Assembly: GCF_002086515.1 (NCBI RefSeq)
Contig: NZ_MVHH01000009.1
Span: 50,920-114,919, forward strand
Length of the DNA stretch: 64,000 nt
Reading direction: 5' to 3'
Source of the DNA: Mycolicibacter arupensis
GTDB taxonomy: Bacteria; Actinomycetota; Actinomycetes; Mycobacteriales; Mycobacteriaceae
Shown piece by piece: positions 41,174-50,055 of this stretch. The notes beneath the pieces are model-generated. The model saw only the letters and a list, made by a program, of their open reading frames with translations, was not told the origin of the DNA and ran no database searches. The position numbers were made by a program, and so were the translations under genes. Numbering within the stretch: position 1 is the stretch's first letter; the number at the start of each line of letters is the position of its first letter.

Positions 41174-42319
41174 GTGAACCGCGAAGAATCGATCTTGGTG
41201 GAAACCGTGCGCCAGTTCATCGACCGAGACGTGAAGCCGACGGTCCGCGAGGTCGAGCACGCCAATACCTATCCACAGGCGTGGATAGAACAGATGAAGC
41301 ATCTCGGCATCTACGGTCTGGCCGTTCCCGAGGAGTACGGCGGCACCCCGGTCTCGATGCCGTGCTACGTGTTGATCACTCAGGAGCTGGCCCGTGGCTG
41401 GATGAGCCTGGCCGGTGCGATGGGCGGGCACACCGTCGTAGCCAAGCTGTTGACGCTGTTCGGCACCCAGGAGCAGAAGCAACGCTATCTGCCGGCCATG
41501 GCCACCGGGGCACTGCGGGCAACCATGGCCCTGACCGAGCCGGGCGGCGGCAGCGACCTGCAGAGCATGACAACGACGGCCCTTGCGGCCGGTGACGACC
41601 TGGTGATCAACGGCGCCAAGACCTGGATCTCCAACGCCCGGTACTCCGGATTGATCGCGCTGCTGGCCAAGACCGATCCCCACGCCGAGCCCAAGCACCG
41701 GGGTATTTCGGTGGTGCTGGTAGACAAGCCCCACCCCGGCCTCAGGGTCTCGCGCGATCTGCCGAAGCTGGGCTACAAGGGCGTGGAGAGCTGCGAGCTG
41801 AGCTTCGACGGGTGCGAAGTGCCCGCGTCGGCCGTGCTCGGGGGCAAGCCCGGCAACGGTTTCGCCCAGATGATGAAGGGCCTGGAGACCGGACGTATCC
41901 AGGTGGCGGCCCGGGCGCTGGGCGTGGCAACGGCCGCCCTAGAGGACGCCCTTGCCTACGCCCAACAGCGGGAGAGTTTCGGCCAGCCGATCTGGAAGCA
42001 CCAGAGTGTGGGCAACTACCTCGCCGAGATGGCCACCAAGCTGACGGCGGCCCGCCAGCTCACCCGGTACGCCGCCGAACGCTATGACAGTGGTCAGCGC
42101 TGCGACATGGAGGCCGGCATGGCCAAGTTGTTCGCCTCGGAGGCCGCGATGGAGATCGCACTCAACGCGGTGCGCATCCACGGCGGCTACGGATATTCGA
42201 CCGAATACGACGTGGAGCGCTACTTCCGCGATGCGCCGCTGATGATCGTCGGCGAGGGCACCAACGAGATCCAGCGCAACGTGATCGCGGCGCAGCTGGT
42301 GGCCCGCGGTGGGATCTAG
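41174..42319 (+). CDS. fadE3: Acyl-CoA dehydrogenase FadE3
   Basis: 381 residues, a complete ACAD: N-terminal helices, FAD segment TMALTEPGGGSDLQSM, INGAKTWISNARYSG, and the catalytic Glu in MIVGEGTNEIQRNVI. It should oxidise acyl-CoA to enoyl-CoA in beta-oxidation, passing electrons to ETF. The position between the double-hotdog gene and fadD4 is that of Rv0215c. The GTG at 41174 (MNREESILVETVRQF) is fixed by the -10 element and the family N-terminus; an open frame reaching 40421 is antisense to the neighbour. Confidence 0.92.
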   Translation: MNREESILVETVRQFIDRDVKPTVREVEHANTYPQAWIEQMKHLGIYGLAVPEEYGGTPVSMPCYVLITQELARGWMSLAGAMGGHTVVAKLLTLFGTQEQKQRYLPAMATGALRATMALTEPGGGSDLQSMTTTALAAGDDLVINGAKTWISNARYSGLIALLAKTDPHAEPKHRGISVVLVDKPHPGLRVSRDLPKLGYKGVESCELSFDGCEVPASAVLGGKPGNGFAQMMKGLETGRIQVAARALGVATAALEDALAYAQQRESFGQPIWKHQSVGNYLAEMATKLTAARQLTRYAAERYDSGQRCDMEAGMAKLFASEAAMEIALNAVRIHGGYGYSTEYDVERYFRDAPLMIVGEGTNEIQRNVIAAQLVARGGI

Positions 42320-42340
42320 CACGCCCGCGGACCGGGTCTG

Positions 42341-43858
42341 CTACGCCGAATACTTGGCCACCAGTTCGTTCTTGTAGAGCTTGCCGGTGTCGGTCCGCGG
42401 CAGCTGCTCTTCGAATGCGATCGATCGCGGACACTTGTAGTGCGCCAACCGATCCCGTACCCACGCCAGCAGTTCCGCAGCAAACTCGGGTGTGGCGTCG
42501 GCGGGGTCGACGGTCTGCACCGCCGCCTTCACACTCTGTCCCATATCCGCGTCGGGGATGCCGAACACCGCGGCGTCGAGCACCTTTGGGTGGGTGATCA
42601 ACAGGTTCTCGGCTTCCTGCGGATAGATGTTCACACCGCCGGAGATGATCATGTGGTGGCGTCGGTCGGTGAGATACAGGTAACCCTCGTCGTCGAGGTA
42701 GCCGACGTCGCCGACCGTGGTCCAGCCCTGGGGATGGCGGGACTTGGCCGTCTTGTCCGGATCGTTGAGGTATTCGAAGGCGTTGCCGCCCTCGAAGTAG
42801 ATCTCGCCCGGCTGGCCGGGCGGCAGCTCATTGCCGTCCTCGTCGAGGATGTGCACGGCACCGAACATCGCTTTGCCGACCGAGCCGGGGTGCTTCAGCC
42901 ATTCGTCGGCACTGATGAGCGTGGAGCCATGCGCCTCGGATGAGGCGTAGTACTCATCGACGATCGGGCCCCACCACTCGATCATCTGCTGCTTGATCTC
43001 CACCGGGCACGGCGCTGCAGCGTGCATGACCCGCTTGAGGCTGGACACGTCATAGGAAGCGCGCACGTCGGCGGGAAGTTTCAGCATCCGGGTGAAGTGT
43101 GCGGGCACGAACTGGGCGCGGGTGACGCCATAGCGCTCGATTGCGTCCAGTGCGGACTCGGCGTCGAATTTCTCCATGACGACAGTGGTCAGCCCGGCCG
43201 CCTGCACCTGCATCGACCAGACCGAGGGCGCGGTGTGATACAGCGGCGCGGGGCTCAGGTAGACCGAGCCTGGGCCCATCCATACCGAGACCAGCATGGC
43301 CATCAGTCCCGGCACCTCGCTCGGAGGCAGGTGCGGCAGCGGACGCTTGATGCCCTTCGGACGGCCGGTGGTGCCCGAGGAGTACTGCAGCAGATCGCCC
43401 TCGATCTCGTCGTCGATGGGCGTGACGGGTTGGTCGGCGACGCATTGCGGGTAACTCTGCCAGCCGTCCAGGTCCCCGTCGGCGATCAGCAGCAACCCGG
43501 GCAGGCCGCCCGGCAGATTCTCGGCCAGGCCCGCGCAGGTCTCCTGCAGTGCGGCCGAGCCGATGATCGCCTTGGCGTTGCTGTTGTCGATGATGTACGC
43601 GGCCTCGGCGGCGGTCAGGTGGGTGTTGATCGGTACGTAGTACAGACCGCTGCGTCGGGCACCCCACATCGCGGCGTGGATGTGCTCGTTGTTCTCCATG
43701 AGGATCGCCACGACATCGCCCTCGACCAGACCTGCGGCGCGGAAGAAGTGCGCCAGCCTGTTCGCCCGCGCTTCCAGCTCACCGAAACTGACGACGGTGC
43801 CCGAGGGGTGCAGGATGATGGCCGGGTTGTCAGCGTCGACGTGCTCGCGAATCTGCAT
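42341..43858 (-). CDS. fadD4: Fatty-acyl-CoA synthetase FadD4
   Basis: 505 residues, ANL adenylating enzyme. P-loop LQYSSGTTGRPKGIKR, YYASSEAHGST, the hinge region TVGDVGYLDDEGYLYLTDRRHHMIISGGVNIYP and the C-terminal Lys of PRTDTGKLYK are intact. It activates fatty acids as CoA esters. It matches Rv0214 by place beside fadE3 and is somewhat shorter (about 537 in M. tuberculosis), because the ATG at 43858 is used. TACAGT lies 6 nt before this ATG, and a TTGACA palindrome overlaps the -35 zone, so expression is probably repressed under some condition. Confidence 0.9.
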   Translation of the reverse strand: MQIREHVDADNPAIILHPSGTVVSFGELEARANRLAHFFRAAGLVEGDVVAILMENNEHIHAAMWGARRSGLYYVPINTHLTAAEAAYIIDNSNAKAIIGSAALQETCAGLAENLPGGLPGLLLIADGDLDGWQSYPQCVADQPVTPIDDEIEGDLLQYSSGTTGRPKGIKRPLPHLPPSEVPGLMAMLVSVWMGPGSVYLSPAPLYHTAPSVWSMQVQAAGLTTVVMEKFDAESALDAIERYGVTRAQFVPAHFTRMLKLPADVRASYDVSSLKRVMHAAAPCPVEIKQQMIEWWGPIVDEYYASSEAHGSTLISADEWLKHPGSVGKAMFGAVHILDEDGNELPPGQPGEIYFEGGNAFEYLNDPDKTAKSRHPQGWTTVGDVGYLDDEGYLYLTDRRHHMIISGGVNIYPQEAENLLITHPKVLDAAVFGIPDADMGQSVKAAVQTVDPADATPEFAAELLAWVRDRLAHYKCPRSIAFEEQLPRTDTGKLYKNELVAKYSA

Positions 43859-43864
43859 GGGCTG

Positions 43865-43870
43865 ACTGTA
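43865..43870 (-). promoter_or_regulatory. -10 element of a leaderless fadD4 transcript
   Basis: TACAGT on the minus strand ends 6 nt before the ATG at 43858; a TTGACA -35 is found 19 nt further upstream. Confidence 0.55.
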
Positions 43871-43881
43871 CCGCCCAGATT

Positions 43882-43895
43882 TTGACAGGTGTCAA
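43882..43895. promoter_or_regulatory. TTGACA-GG-TGTCAA palindrome at the fadD4 -35
   Basis: Perfect 6 bp arms around 2 bp. On the minus strand one arm is itself the TTGACA -35 hexamer of fadD4, so a dimeric repressor bound here would block sigma-factor contact. Confidence 0.55.
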
Positions 43896-43944
43896 GTGGG
43901 CGAGTCGGCGGCCATGAGGGTGCACAGCGGTACAGCTGAACCCG

Positions 43945-43965
43945 GCGTGTCGTGCACAGACACGC
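43945..43965. terminator. Hairpin downstream of pckA
   Basis: GCGTGTC pairs with GACACGC around a 7 nt loop. It lies about 40 bp after the pckA stop on the minus strand, without a T-run, as in mycobacterial I-shaped terminators. Confidence 0.45.
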
Positions 43966-43967
43966 AC

Positions 43968-43997
43968 GCTCGCGCAGAAGGGGGGCTCGCGCAGAAG
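43968..43997. repeat. Short tandem repeat after pckA
   Basis: GCTCGCGCAGAAG occurs at 43968 and again at 43985 (17 bp period), between the pckA stop codon and the hairpin. Confidence 0.6.
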
Positions 43998-44006
43998 AGG
44001 GGCTTG

Positions 44007-45827
44007 TTAGCCCAGGCGCTGCTTGAGGGCGTCGAACTCGTCGCGCAGGCCGGTGGGCAGCTTGTCGCCGATGAACTCGAACCACTCCTCGATCAGCGGC
44101 AGTTCCGCGCGCCACTCGTCGGCGTCAACGATCAGCGCCTGGTCCACGTCGGCGGCGTCTACGTCCAAGCCGTCCAGGTCAAGGTCGGCCGCGCTGGGCA
44201 CGGTTCCGATCGGGGTCTCCTGGCCGCCGGCGTTGCCTTCGACGCGCTCGACAATCCACTTGAGCACCCGGCTGTTCTCACCGAAGCCCGGCCACAGGAA
44301 GCGGCCATCCTCACCGCGCCGGAACCAGTTGACGAAGAACACCTTCGGCAGCTTGGAGGCGTCGGAGTGCTTGCCGGTGTCGATCCAGTGCTGCATGTAG
44401 TCGCCGGCGTTGTAGCCGATGAACGGCAGCATCGCCATCGGGTCGCGGCGCACCTTGCCCACCGTGCCCTCGGCCGCGGCAGTCTGCTCGCTGCCCATGG
44501 TGGCGCCGATGAAGACACCGTGCTGCCAGTCGCGCGCCTGGCTTACCAGCGGCACGGTGGTCTTGCGGCGGGCGCCGAACAGGATCGCCGAGATCGGCAC
44601 GCCCTGCGGGTCATCCCACTCCGGGGCCAGGATCGGGCACTGCGACATGGGAGTGCAGTAACGCGAGTTCGGGTGCGCGGCGGGGGTTCCCGACTCGGGC
44701 GTCCAGTCGTTGCCCTTCCAGTCGGTGAGGTGTGCCGGAGTCTCCCCGTCGATACCCTCCCACCAGATGTCGTTGTCGTCGGTGTGGCCGACGTTCGTGT
44801 AGACGGTGTTGCCGCGCTCGAGGGTGATCATGGCGTTCGGGTTGGAGCTGCGGCTGGTGCCCGGGGCGACGCCGAAGAACCCCGCCTCCGGGTTGACCGC
44901 GTAGAGCCGGCCGTCCTCGCCGAACCGCATCCACGCGATATCGTCACCGAGGGTCTCGGCCCGCCAGCCCGGGATGGTGGGCTGGATCATCGCAAGGTTG
45001 GTCTTGCCGCACGCCGAGGGGAACGCCGCGGCCACGTAGTAGGCCTTGTTCTCCGGCGAGATCAGCTTGAGGATCAGCATGTGCTCGGCCAGCCAGCCCT
45101 CGTCGTGGGCCATCGCCGACGCGATACGCAGTGCATAGCACTTCTTGCCCAGCAGGGCGTTGCCGCCGTAACCCGAACCGTAGCTCCAGATCTCGCGGGT
45201 CTCCGGGAAGTGGGTGATGTACTTCTCGGAGTTGCACGGCCACGGCACGTCCTGCTCACCCTCGGCGAGCGGAGCGCCGACGGAGTGCAGGCCCTTGACG
45301 TAGGCCCCGTCGGTACCGATCTTCTCCAGGGCGGCGGTGCCCATCCGGGTCATCACCTTCATCGAGGCGACCACATACGGCGAGTCGGTGATCTCGACAC
45401 CGAGCTTGGGGTCCTCGGCGCCCAGGGGGCCCATGCAGAACGGGATGACATACATGGTGCGACCGCGCATGCTGCCGCGGTACAGCTCGGTCATGGTGGC
45501 CCGCATCTCGTCCGGATCCATCCAGTTGTTGGTGGGGCCGGCATCTTCCTGGGTGCGGCTACAGATGAACGTGCGCGACTCGACCCGCGCGACGTCGGCC
45601 GGGTCGGAGAGGGCCAGGTAGGAGTTGGGCTTCTTCTCCTCGTCGAGCTTGACCGCCGCGCCGGACTCCACCAGCAGGGCCATCAGGCGGTTCCACTCCT
45701 CCTCGGAACCGTCCGACCACTCCACTCGGTCGGGCTGCGTGAGCTCCGCGACCTCCCGCACCCAGGCCAGCAACTCGCCATGCTTCGTCGGGGCGGTGTC
45801 CAGACCGGGAATGGTCGCTGAGGTCAT
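44007..45827 (-). CDS. pckA: Phosphoenolpyruvate carboxykinase (GTP)
   Basis: 606 residues, the same length as M. tuberculosis PckA (Rv0211). The GTP-class kinase loop [12 protein letters not shown], with its reactive Cys, and the segment [12 protein letters not shown] are present. It converts oxaloacetate to PEP and is the gateway of gluconeogenesis during growth on fatty acids and sterols, which fits the lipid-degradation genes around it. The ATG at 45827 has AGGAGA 6 nt upstream; an upstream in-frame extension is not needed. It is transcribed alone toward fadD4, with a hairpin after its stop. Confidence 0.95.
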   Translation of the reverse strand: MTSATIPGLDTAPTKHGELLAWVREVAELTQPDRVEWSDGSEEEWNRLMALLVESGAAVKLDEEKKPNSYLALSDPADVARVESRTFICSRTQEDAGPTNNWMDPDEMRATMTELYRGSMRGRTMYVIPFCMGPLGAEDPKLGVEITDSPYVVASMKVMTRMGTAALEKIGTDGAYVKGLHSVGAPLAEGEQDVPWPCNSEKYITHFPETREIWSYGSGYGGNALLGKKCYALRIASAMAHDEGWLAEHMLILKLISPENKAYYVAAAFPSACGKTNLAMIQPTIPGWRAETLGDDIAWMRFGEDGRLYAVNPEAGFFGVAPGTSRSSNPNAMITLERGNTVYTNVGHTDDNDIWWEGIDGETPAHLTDWKGNDWTPESGTPAAHPNSRYCTPMSQCPILAPEWDDPQGVPISAILFGARRKTTVPLVSQARDWQHGVFIGATMGSEQTAAAEGTVGKVRRDPMAMLPFIGYNAGDYMQHWIDTGKHSDASKLPKVFFVNWFRRGEDGRFLWPGFGENSRVLKWIVERVEGNAGGQETPIGTVPSAADLDLDGLDVDAADVDQALIVDADEWRAELPLIEEWFEFIGDKLPTGLRDEFDALKQRLG

Positions 45828-45958
45828 TGAGCTCTCCTGTGTAACCTGTGTCACTCGGTGGCGTTGTCGCAGCTGCGCGCCGCTGTCACCTCTTATACCG
45901 TCATTAAATAAGAGATTACCGTGAATAGCTAAACGGATCGAAACAATCGCAACGCAGG

Positions 45959-47452
45959 CTACTCGTCCGCCGTCGCCGCGGCGCCGACCGGGTCTGATTC
46001 ACCCAGCTCAGCGAGCACCTTCGCCCATGCCCGCCGGAGTCCGGGCAGCTGCCGATCACGCACCACGGCGGCGCGGGCCGTCGCAGCGGCATGCTCGTGC
46101 AGCTCGCAGTCCAGCCCGGCAACCCGATCGGCCGCGCGGGCAGCGTCGGTCTCATTGCGACCCGCGAGCTCGGCGGTCAGCGCCGACTCCACGGACAGCA
46201 CCCGCAGCGCAACCCGCTCCTGCACCACCGAACGGACGCTGTTGGTGGCCTCCCCCACCCAGCGGTCGAGCACTACCCGGTCGCGCAACAGCCCCCGGAT
46301 GCGCACCACCCAGACCGTGGCAGCCACTCCGACGCCCACACAGCCCGCCACCCCGATCGCCGCCAGCCCGGGCGCTAGGTGGGCGAGCGTGCGGCTCAGC
46401 GTCAAGGCCACACCCAACCCGAAGCCGACGCCCAGCACCGTCATCAGCTGGGTCTCCAGCCTGCGCGACGCCAACGGTGGCCGTCCGATGTCGATCTGCG
46501 GCAACGCAGCCGCCCATCCGGCGCATGGATCGCAGGACAGCCCGAGCTCCAGCGCCACATCGGCCAGATAGTCGGTGACGCCCTGGTCGACCTCTGCCAC
46601 CACCGCGTTCAGCCGGTCGTGCACCGAGGCCTCGAATTCGGCGAACCGGCGCCGCGACACTTCCGCCGCATCCTCGGCCAGCTCCCCGCGCACCGAGGCG
46701 CAGCGCTTGCGGGCGAAGTGGGACAGCTGCACCCTGGCCTGCGCGATACGACTGCGCAGCGCGATCACCCGTTCCGACTTCGACATCCGCCGCTGCCGCA
46801 CCAGCTCGTCACGCTGTTCCTGCAGGTGCATCACCCTGACCCGCCGGCCTTGCGCGCGAGCGTTACGATCGATGCGCTCGGCATCGGCACGCAACTGAAA
46901 CTCCCAGGAACGCAGCCGGTTGCGGCGGTCCGCGTCGCCCCCGTCGAGCTGATCGACCAATTCAGCGATCACGTCGTCGACGCAGGGAACGCCACGCTGT
47001 GGCGCCGCGGCCGCGCCCACCCACGGCACGCCTCGGTAACGCGGGGCGTACTCGGTGAGCGTCTGGCGTGCCGCTGCCCGCATCTGGCGCCAATGCCGGT
47101 GCGCGTCGATCTTGGAGACCACGCCGACCACCACATCGGTGTGGGCCGCCACCGCATCGAGCAGCGCACAATCCGACTCCGTCAACGCCGCAGCGGCCGA
47201 CACCACAAACACCACCGCCAGGGGCACCTCCCCGGGCGCCAGCTCGGTGGCTTCCATGACGAGCCGGCCCGGCAGGCGTTCGGCCAGGACGGCCGCCATC
47301 GAGCTGACCCCGGCCAGCCAGGGGCCGGTCACCACCACCACGTCGCACCGCCGCACCGCCGGCGGTCGCACGCCGGGGGCGGCCTCAGCCACCAGAGCGT
47401 CCACCTGGGCAGCCGGGTCCGAACGCGCCGCTGCCGCATCGGCGGCCGTCAT
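45959..47452 (-). CDS. Dynamin-like GTPase-related membrane protein (Rv0210-like), degenerate P-loop
   Basis: 497 residues. The N-terminal part has a GTPase-like sheet: [19 protein letters not shown] where a P-loop should be, and [12 protein letters not shown] in the place of NKxD. The P-loop Lys is Val (residue 49), so GTP binding may be lost or altered. A long basic helical region (about 180-310, rich in Arg) follows, then two hydrophobic helices near 350-395 ([32 protein letters not shown]) and a final helical part. This is the layout of bacterial dynamin-like proteins acting on membranes. The ATG overlaps the partner's stop codon by 4 bp (47449-47452). Confidence 0.78.
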   Translation of the reverse strand: MTAADAAAARSDPAAQVDALVAEAAPGVRPPAVRRCDVVVVTGPWLAGVSSMAAVLAERLPGRLVMEATELAPGEVPLAVVFVVSAAAALTESDCALLDAVAAHTDVVVGVVSKIDAHRHWRQMRAAARQTLTEYAPRYRGVPWVGAAAAPQRGVPCVDDVIAELVDQLDGGDADRRNRLRSWEFQLRADAERIDRNARAQGRRVRVMHLQEQRDELVRQRRMSKSERVIALRSRIAQARVQLSHFARKRCASVRGELAEDAAEVSRRRFAEFEASVHDRLNAVVAEVDQGVTDYLADVALELGLSCDPCAGWAAALPQIDIGRPPLASRRLETQLMTVLGVGFGLGVALTLSRTLAHLAPGLAAIGVAGCVGVGVAATVWVVRIRGLLRDRVVLDRWVGEATNSVRSVVQERVALRVLSVESALTAELAGRNETDAARAADRVAGLDCELHEHAAATARAAVVRDRQLPGLRRAWAKVLAELGESDPVGAAATADE

Positions 47453-48381
47453 GACCGTGCCGCCGCCCATGCCCGCAGCGATCCCCTGACGATGTCGGTG
47501 GCGCAGGACCGGGCCGCCGGTCCCACCGGCGCGCTGCGGTAGGCCTGCCACCGGCGCGCGCGCTCGAGCGGGGGTTCCTCGGGCAGGCCCATGGCGGCCA
47601 CCGCGGCGCCAAGCCGGGCGGCGACCGTCGCGTCACGCACCAAGAACGCATCGATACGCGAGTCCGCGACCGCCATGGCCTCCAGGCGGGTCAGCGCGTG
47701 GGTCATGCGCCGGTGGTAGGCGGCGGCACCCATCACCTGCAACCGGGCGAGGACGCCCTCGACGCCGCTGAGCGCCACCAGCCGGGCGCGCGCCTGCGCC
47801 AAAGTCCCCTCCCGCCTGGCCAGGTCGAGCAGTGCCGCGATGCCGGACACGTCGACGGTGTCGCACAGCCGCTGCCTGATCTGCTGTGGAACCGGGTGTA
47901 CACCGCTGACGAACCGTTCGGCCGAGCTCAGGTCGGCCGGCCGCGCGGCGAGGCACCGCAACGCCTGCCACAGGCGATCGTCGAGTCCGCCGCCGAGTCC
48001 GGCCAGCGCGAACAGAGCCGACATCGGTTCGGCGGCCGCCTTCGAGGCGGCAACGCCGTCGCGGCCCAGCAGGTCGGTCTTGTTCAGCACCACCAGCACC
48101 GGACGGGACCGGGCGGCACGCAGCGCGGCGCTGTCTTCTGGCTTACGCGCCTCGGCGACCACATGTACGGACAGTTCGGCGCTGTGCACATCGATCCCGC
48201 TGGGTATCCCGGCGGCGGCCAGCGCCGCGACCATGGTCCGCCGGCCCACACCGCGCCTCCCGGTCACCGCGATCTGCAGCGGCGCGGTGATGGCCGCAGC
48301 GATCTGAGACAGTCGGGGATCGGCGTTCTGCGCGGCCAGGACGGCCAGTTCGTCGGCGAAGAGCTGGTGCCCCTGTGTCAC
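47449..48381 (-). CDS. GTPase-like partner protein (Rv0209-like)
   Basis: 310 residues from the GTG at 48381, which has GGGAGG 7 nt upstream; the in-frame ATG at 48417 is a longer option. A P-loop-like sequence GRRGVGRRT (residues 41-49) has Arg in place of the usual Lys-Ser/Thr, while the G4 motif VLNKTDLLG (Asn100) is intact. The C-terminal half is helical, with ARRDGTLAQARARL-like coils and no membrane segment. It is translationally coupled to the membrane-bound partner, so the two probably work as a heteromeric dynamin-like pair. Function is not known. Confidence 0.78.
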   Translation of the reverse strand: MTQGHQLFADELAVLAAQNADPRLSQIAAAITAPLQIAVTGRRGVGRRTMVAALAAAGIPSGIDVHSAELSVHVVAEARKPEDSAALRAARSRPVLVVLNKTDLLGRDGVAASKAAAEPMSALFALAGLGGGLDDRLWQALRCLAARPADLSSAERFVSGVHPVPQQIRQRLCDTVDVSGIAALLDLARREGTLAQARARLVALSGVEGVLARLQVMGAAAYHRRMTHALTRLEAMAVADSRIDAFLVRDATVAARLGAAVAAMGLPEEPPLERARRWQAYRSAPVGPAARSCATDIVRGSLRAWAAARS

Positions 48382-48513
48382 GACGCTGCCTCCCGCGCAA
48401 TCGGCCCTCGCGGTCATGGTGTCAGCTGGCCCGCCGTGGCGCGAGTCACCTCTGAGGTCTGTTGCTAGGCAACTGTTGGGTATCAATGTGGACCGCAAAG
48501 TGGGTACACGTGG

Positions 48514-48533
48514 GTCCATGGGCCACCATGGAC
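48514..48533. promoter_or_regulatory. Inverted repeat enclosing the trmB start codon
   Basis: GTCCATG-GGCCAC-CATGGAC: exact 7 bp arms with a 6 bp spacer; the second arm contains the ATG at 48528. In RNA this would be a hairpin hiding the start codon if transcription begins upstream. Confidence 0.5.
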
Positions 48534-49298
48534 TGCATGCATGCGCCGCGCGACGTCGAAACATCATCAGACGTCCCTGGCGTCGACACCCCGGCTCCAC
48601 GCCGATTTCGCAACTTCAGCGTCCGTTACCGGCACTCCGCGCTGTCGGCCGGCCAGCGCCAGACCTGGGAACGCCTCTGGCCGGGCCTTGGCGCCGACGT
48701 GGCGCGGCCGGATGGACCCGACCGCCCCCAACCGCTGGATCCGCAACGCTGGTTCGGCCGCGACGCTCCCCTGATCCTCGAGATCGGCTGCGGGGCCGGT
48801 ACCTCGACCGTCGCGATGGCGCAGGCCGAGCCGAACCTGGACGTCATGGCGGTCGAGGTCTACGAGCGCGGCCTGGCGCAGCTGCTGTGTGCGATCGACC
48901 GCGAGCAGCTGGGCAATATCCGGCTGTTGCGAGGCGACGGCCTCGACGTGCTGGAATACCTGATCGCCCCGTCATCGCTGACCGGGGTCCGGGTCTTCTT
49001 CCCCGATCCGTGGCCCAAAGCGCGACACCACAAGCGTCGGCTGCTGCAGCCCGCGACCATGGCACTGATCGCCGACCGGTTACGGCCGGGCGGGGTGCTG
49101 CATGCCGCGACCGACCACGCCGACTACGCGGTGCAGATTGCCGAATCCGGGGACGGCGAGCCGGCTCTGCGCCGGGTGTCGGACCTCTCCCAGGGCGCTG
49201 GTCTGCCGATCTCGATCGCCCGCCCCACCACCAAGTACGAGGCCAGGGGCCGCAACGCGGGCAGCGTGATCAACGAGTTCGTCTGGGAGCGGGTCTGA
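48528..49298 (+). CDS. trmB: tRNA (guanine-N7-)-methyltransferase TrmB
   Basis: 256 residues. The SAM-binding motif LILEIGCGAGTSTVAMA and the TrmB signature FFPDPWPKARHHKRRL are clear. It methylates G46 of tRNA. The start is ATG 48528 or the ATG at 48537 (MHAPRDV); both fall in or near an inverted repeat, and no Shine-Dalgarno sequence is seen. The stop overlaps the ATG of the NYN gene by one base (TGATG). The order trmB-NYN-mmpL3 is that of Rv0208c-Rv0206c. Confidence 0.93.
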   Translation: MDCMHAPRDVETSSDVPGVDTPAPRRFRNFSVRYRHSALSAGQRQTWERLWPGLGADVARPDGPDRPQPLDPQRWFGRDAPLILEIGCGAGTSTVAMAQAEPNLDVMAVEVYERGLAQLLCAIDREQLGNIRLLRGDGLDVLEYLIAPSSLTGVRVFFPDPWPKARHHKRRLLQPATMALIADRLRPGGVLHAATDHADYAVQIAESGDGEPALRRVSDLSQGAGLPISIARPTTKYEARGRNAGSVINEFVWERV

Positions 49299-49981
49299 TG
49301 ACCAGCCCCGATCTGAAGGCCGCGCCGGGCGGCGCCGACCCGACGGGCGAACCTGCCCCTGCGCAGCGGGTGTTGCTCGTGTGGGATGCCCCGAACCTGG
49401 ATATGGGCCTGGGTGCGATCCTGGGCCGCCGCCCGACCGGCGTGGAGCGGCCCCGCTTCGATGCCCTGGGACGCTGGCTGCTCAATCGCACGGCCGAGGT
49501 CGCGGCCGCTCACCCCCAGCTTCGGGTCGAGCCCGAAGCCACGGTCTTCACCAACATCGCACCGGGCAGCGCTGACGTGGTTCGCCCCTGGGTCGAAGCC
49601 CTGCGTAACGTCGGTTTCGCGGTCTTCGCCAAGCCGAAGATCGATGAGGACAGCGATGTCGATTCGGACATGCTCGAACACATCGCGCTGCGCAAAGAGC
49701 AGGGACTGGTCGCGGTGGCGGTGGCCTCCGCAGACGGTCAGGCTTTCCGTGAACCGCTCGAAGAGCTGTGCTACGCCGGGGTAGCTGTTCAAGTGCTCGG
49801 ATTTCGCGAACATGCGAGCTGGGCGCTAGCCTCGGATACCTTGGAGTTCGTCGACCTGGAAGACATCCCTGGTGTGTTCCGGGAGCGGCTGCCGCGGATC
49901 AGCCTGGATTCGCTGCCGGAACAGGGAGCATGGCTCCAACCGTTCCGGCCGCTGAGCTCCCTACTGAACTCGCGAGAGTGA
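49298..49981 (+). CDS. NYN-domain (PIN-like) putative ribonuclease (Rv0207c-like)
   Basis: 227 residues. The NYN core begins VLLVWDAPNLDMGLGAIL, with the first acidic site, and continues to KIDEDSDVDSDMLEHI and VASADGQAF, giving the cluster of Asp residues that bind Mg in PIN-like nucleases. The C-terminal 60 residues are unassigned. Its ATG shares a base with the trmB stop, and mmpL3 follows after 74 bp. A role in RNA processing is likely, because the partner gene is a tRNA methyltransferase. It is an Rv0207c equivalent by position. Confidence 0.85.
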   Translation: MTSPDLKAAPGGADPTGEPAPAQRVLLVWDAPNLDMGLGAILGRRPTGVERPRFDALGRWLLNRTAEVAAAHPQLRVEPEATVFTNIAPGSADVVRPWVEALRNVGFAVFAKPKIDEDSDVDSDMLEHIALRKEQGLVAVAVASADGQAFREPLEELCYAGVAVQVLGFREHASWALASDTLEFVDLEDIPGVFRERLPRISLDSLPEQGAWLQPFRPLSSLLNSRE

Positions 49982-50055
49982 CAACTGGAGAGCCCGAAGG
50001 CAAGGGCGCGCGAGTCCAGAAGATATCTCCACAGACCTTAGTAAGGAGCGTATAG

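Noticed and set aside
43896..45821. 641-codon open frame antisense to pckA
   Set aside because: A product of GC-rich codon bias opposite pckA; no recognisable motif, and no promoter or ribosome site fits.
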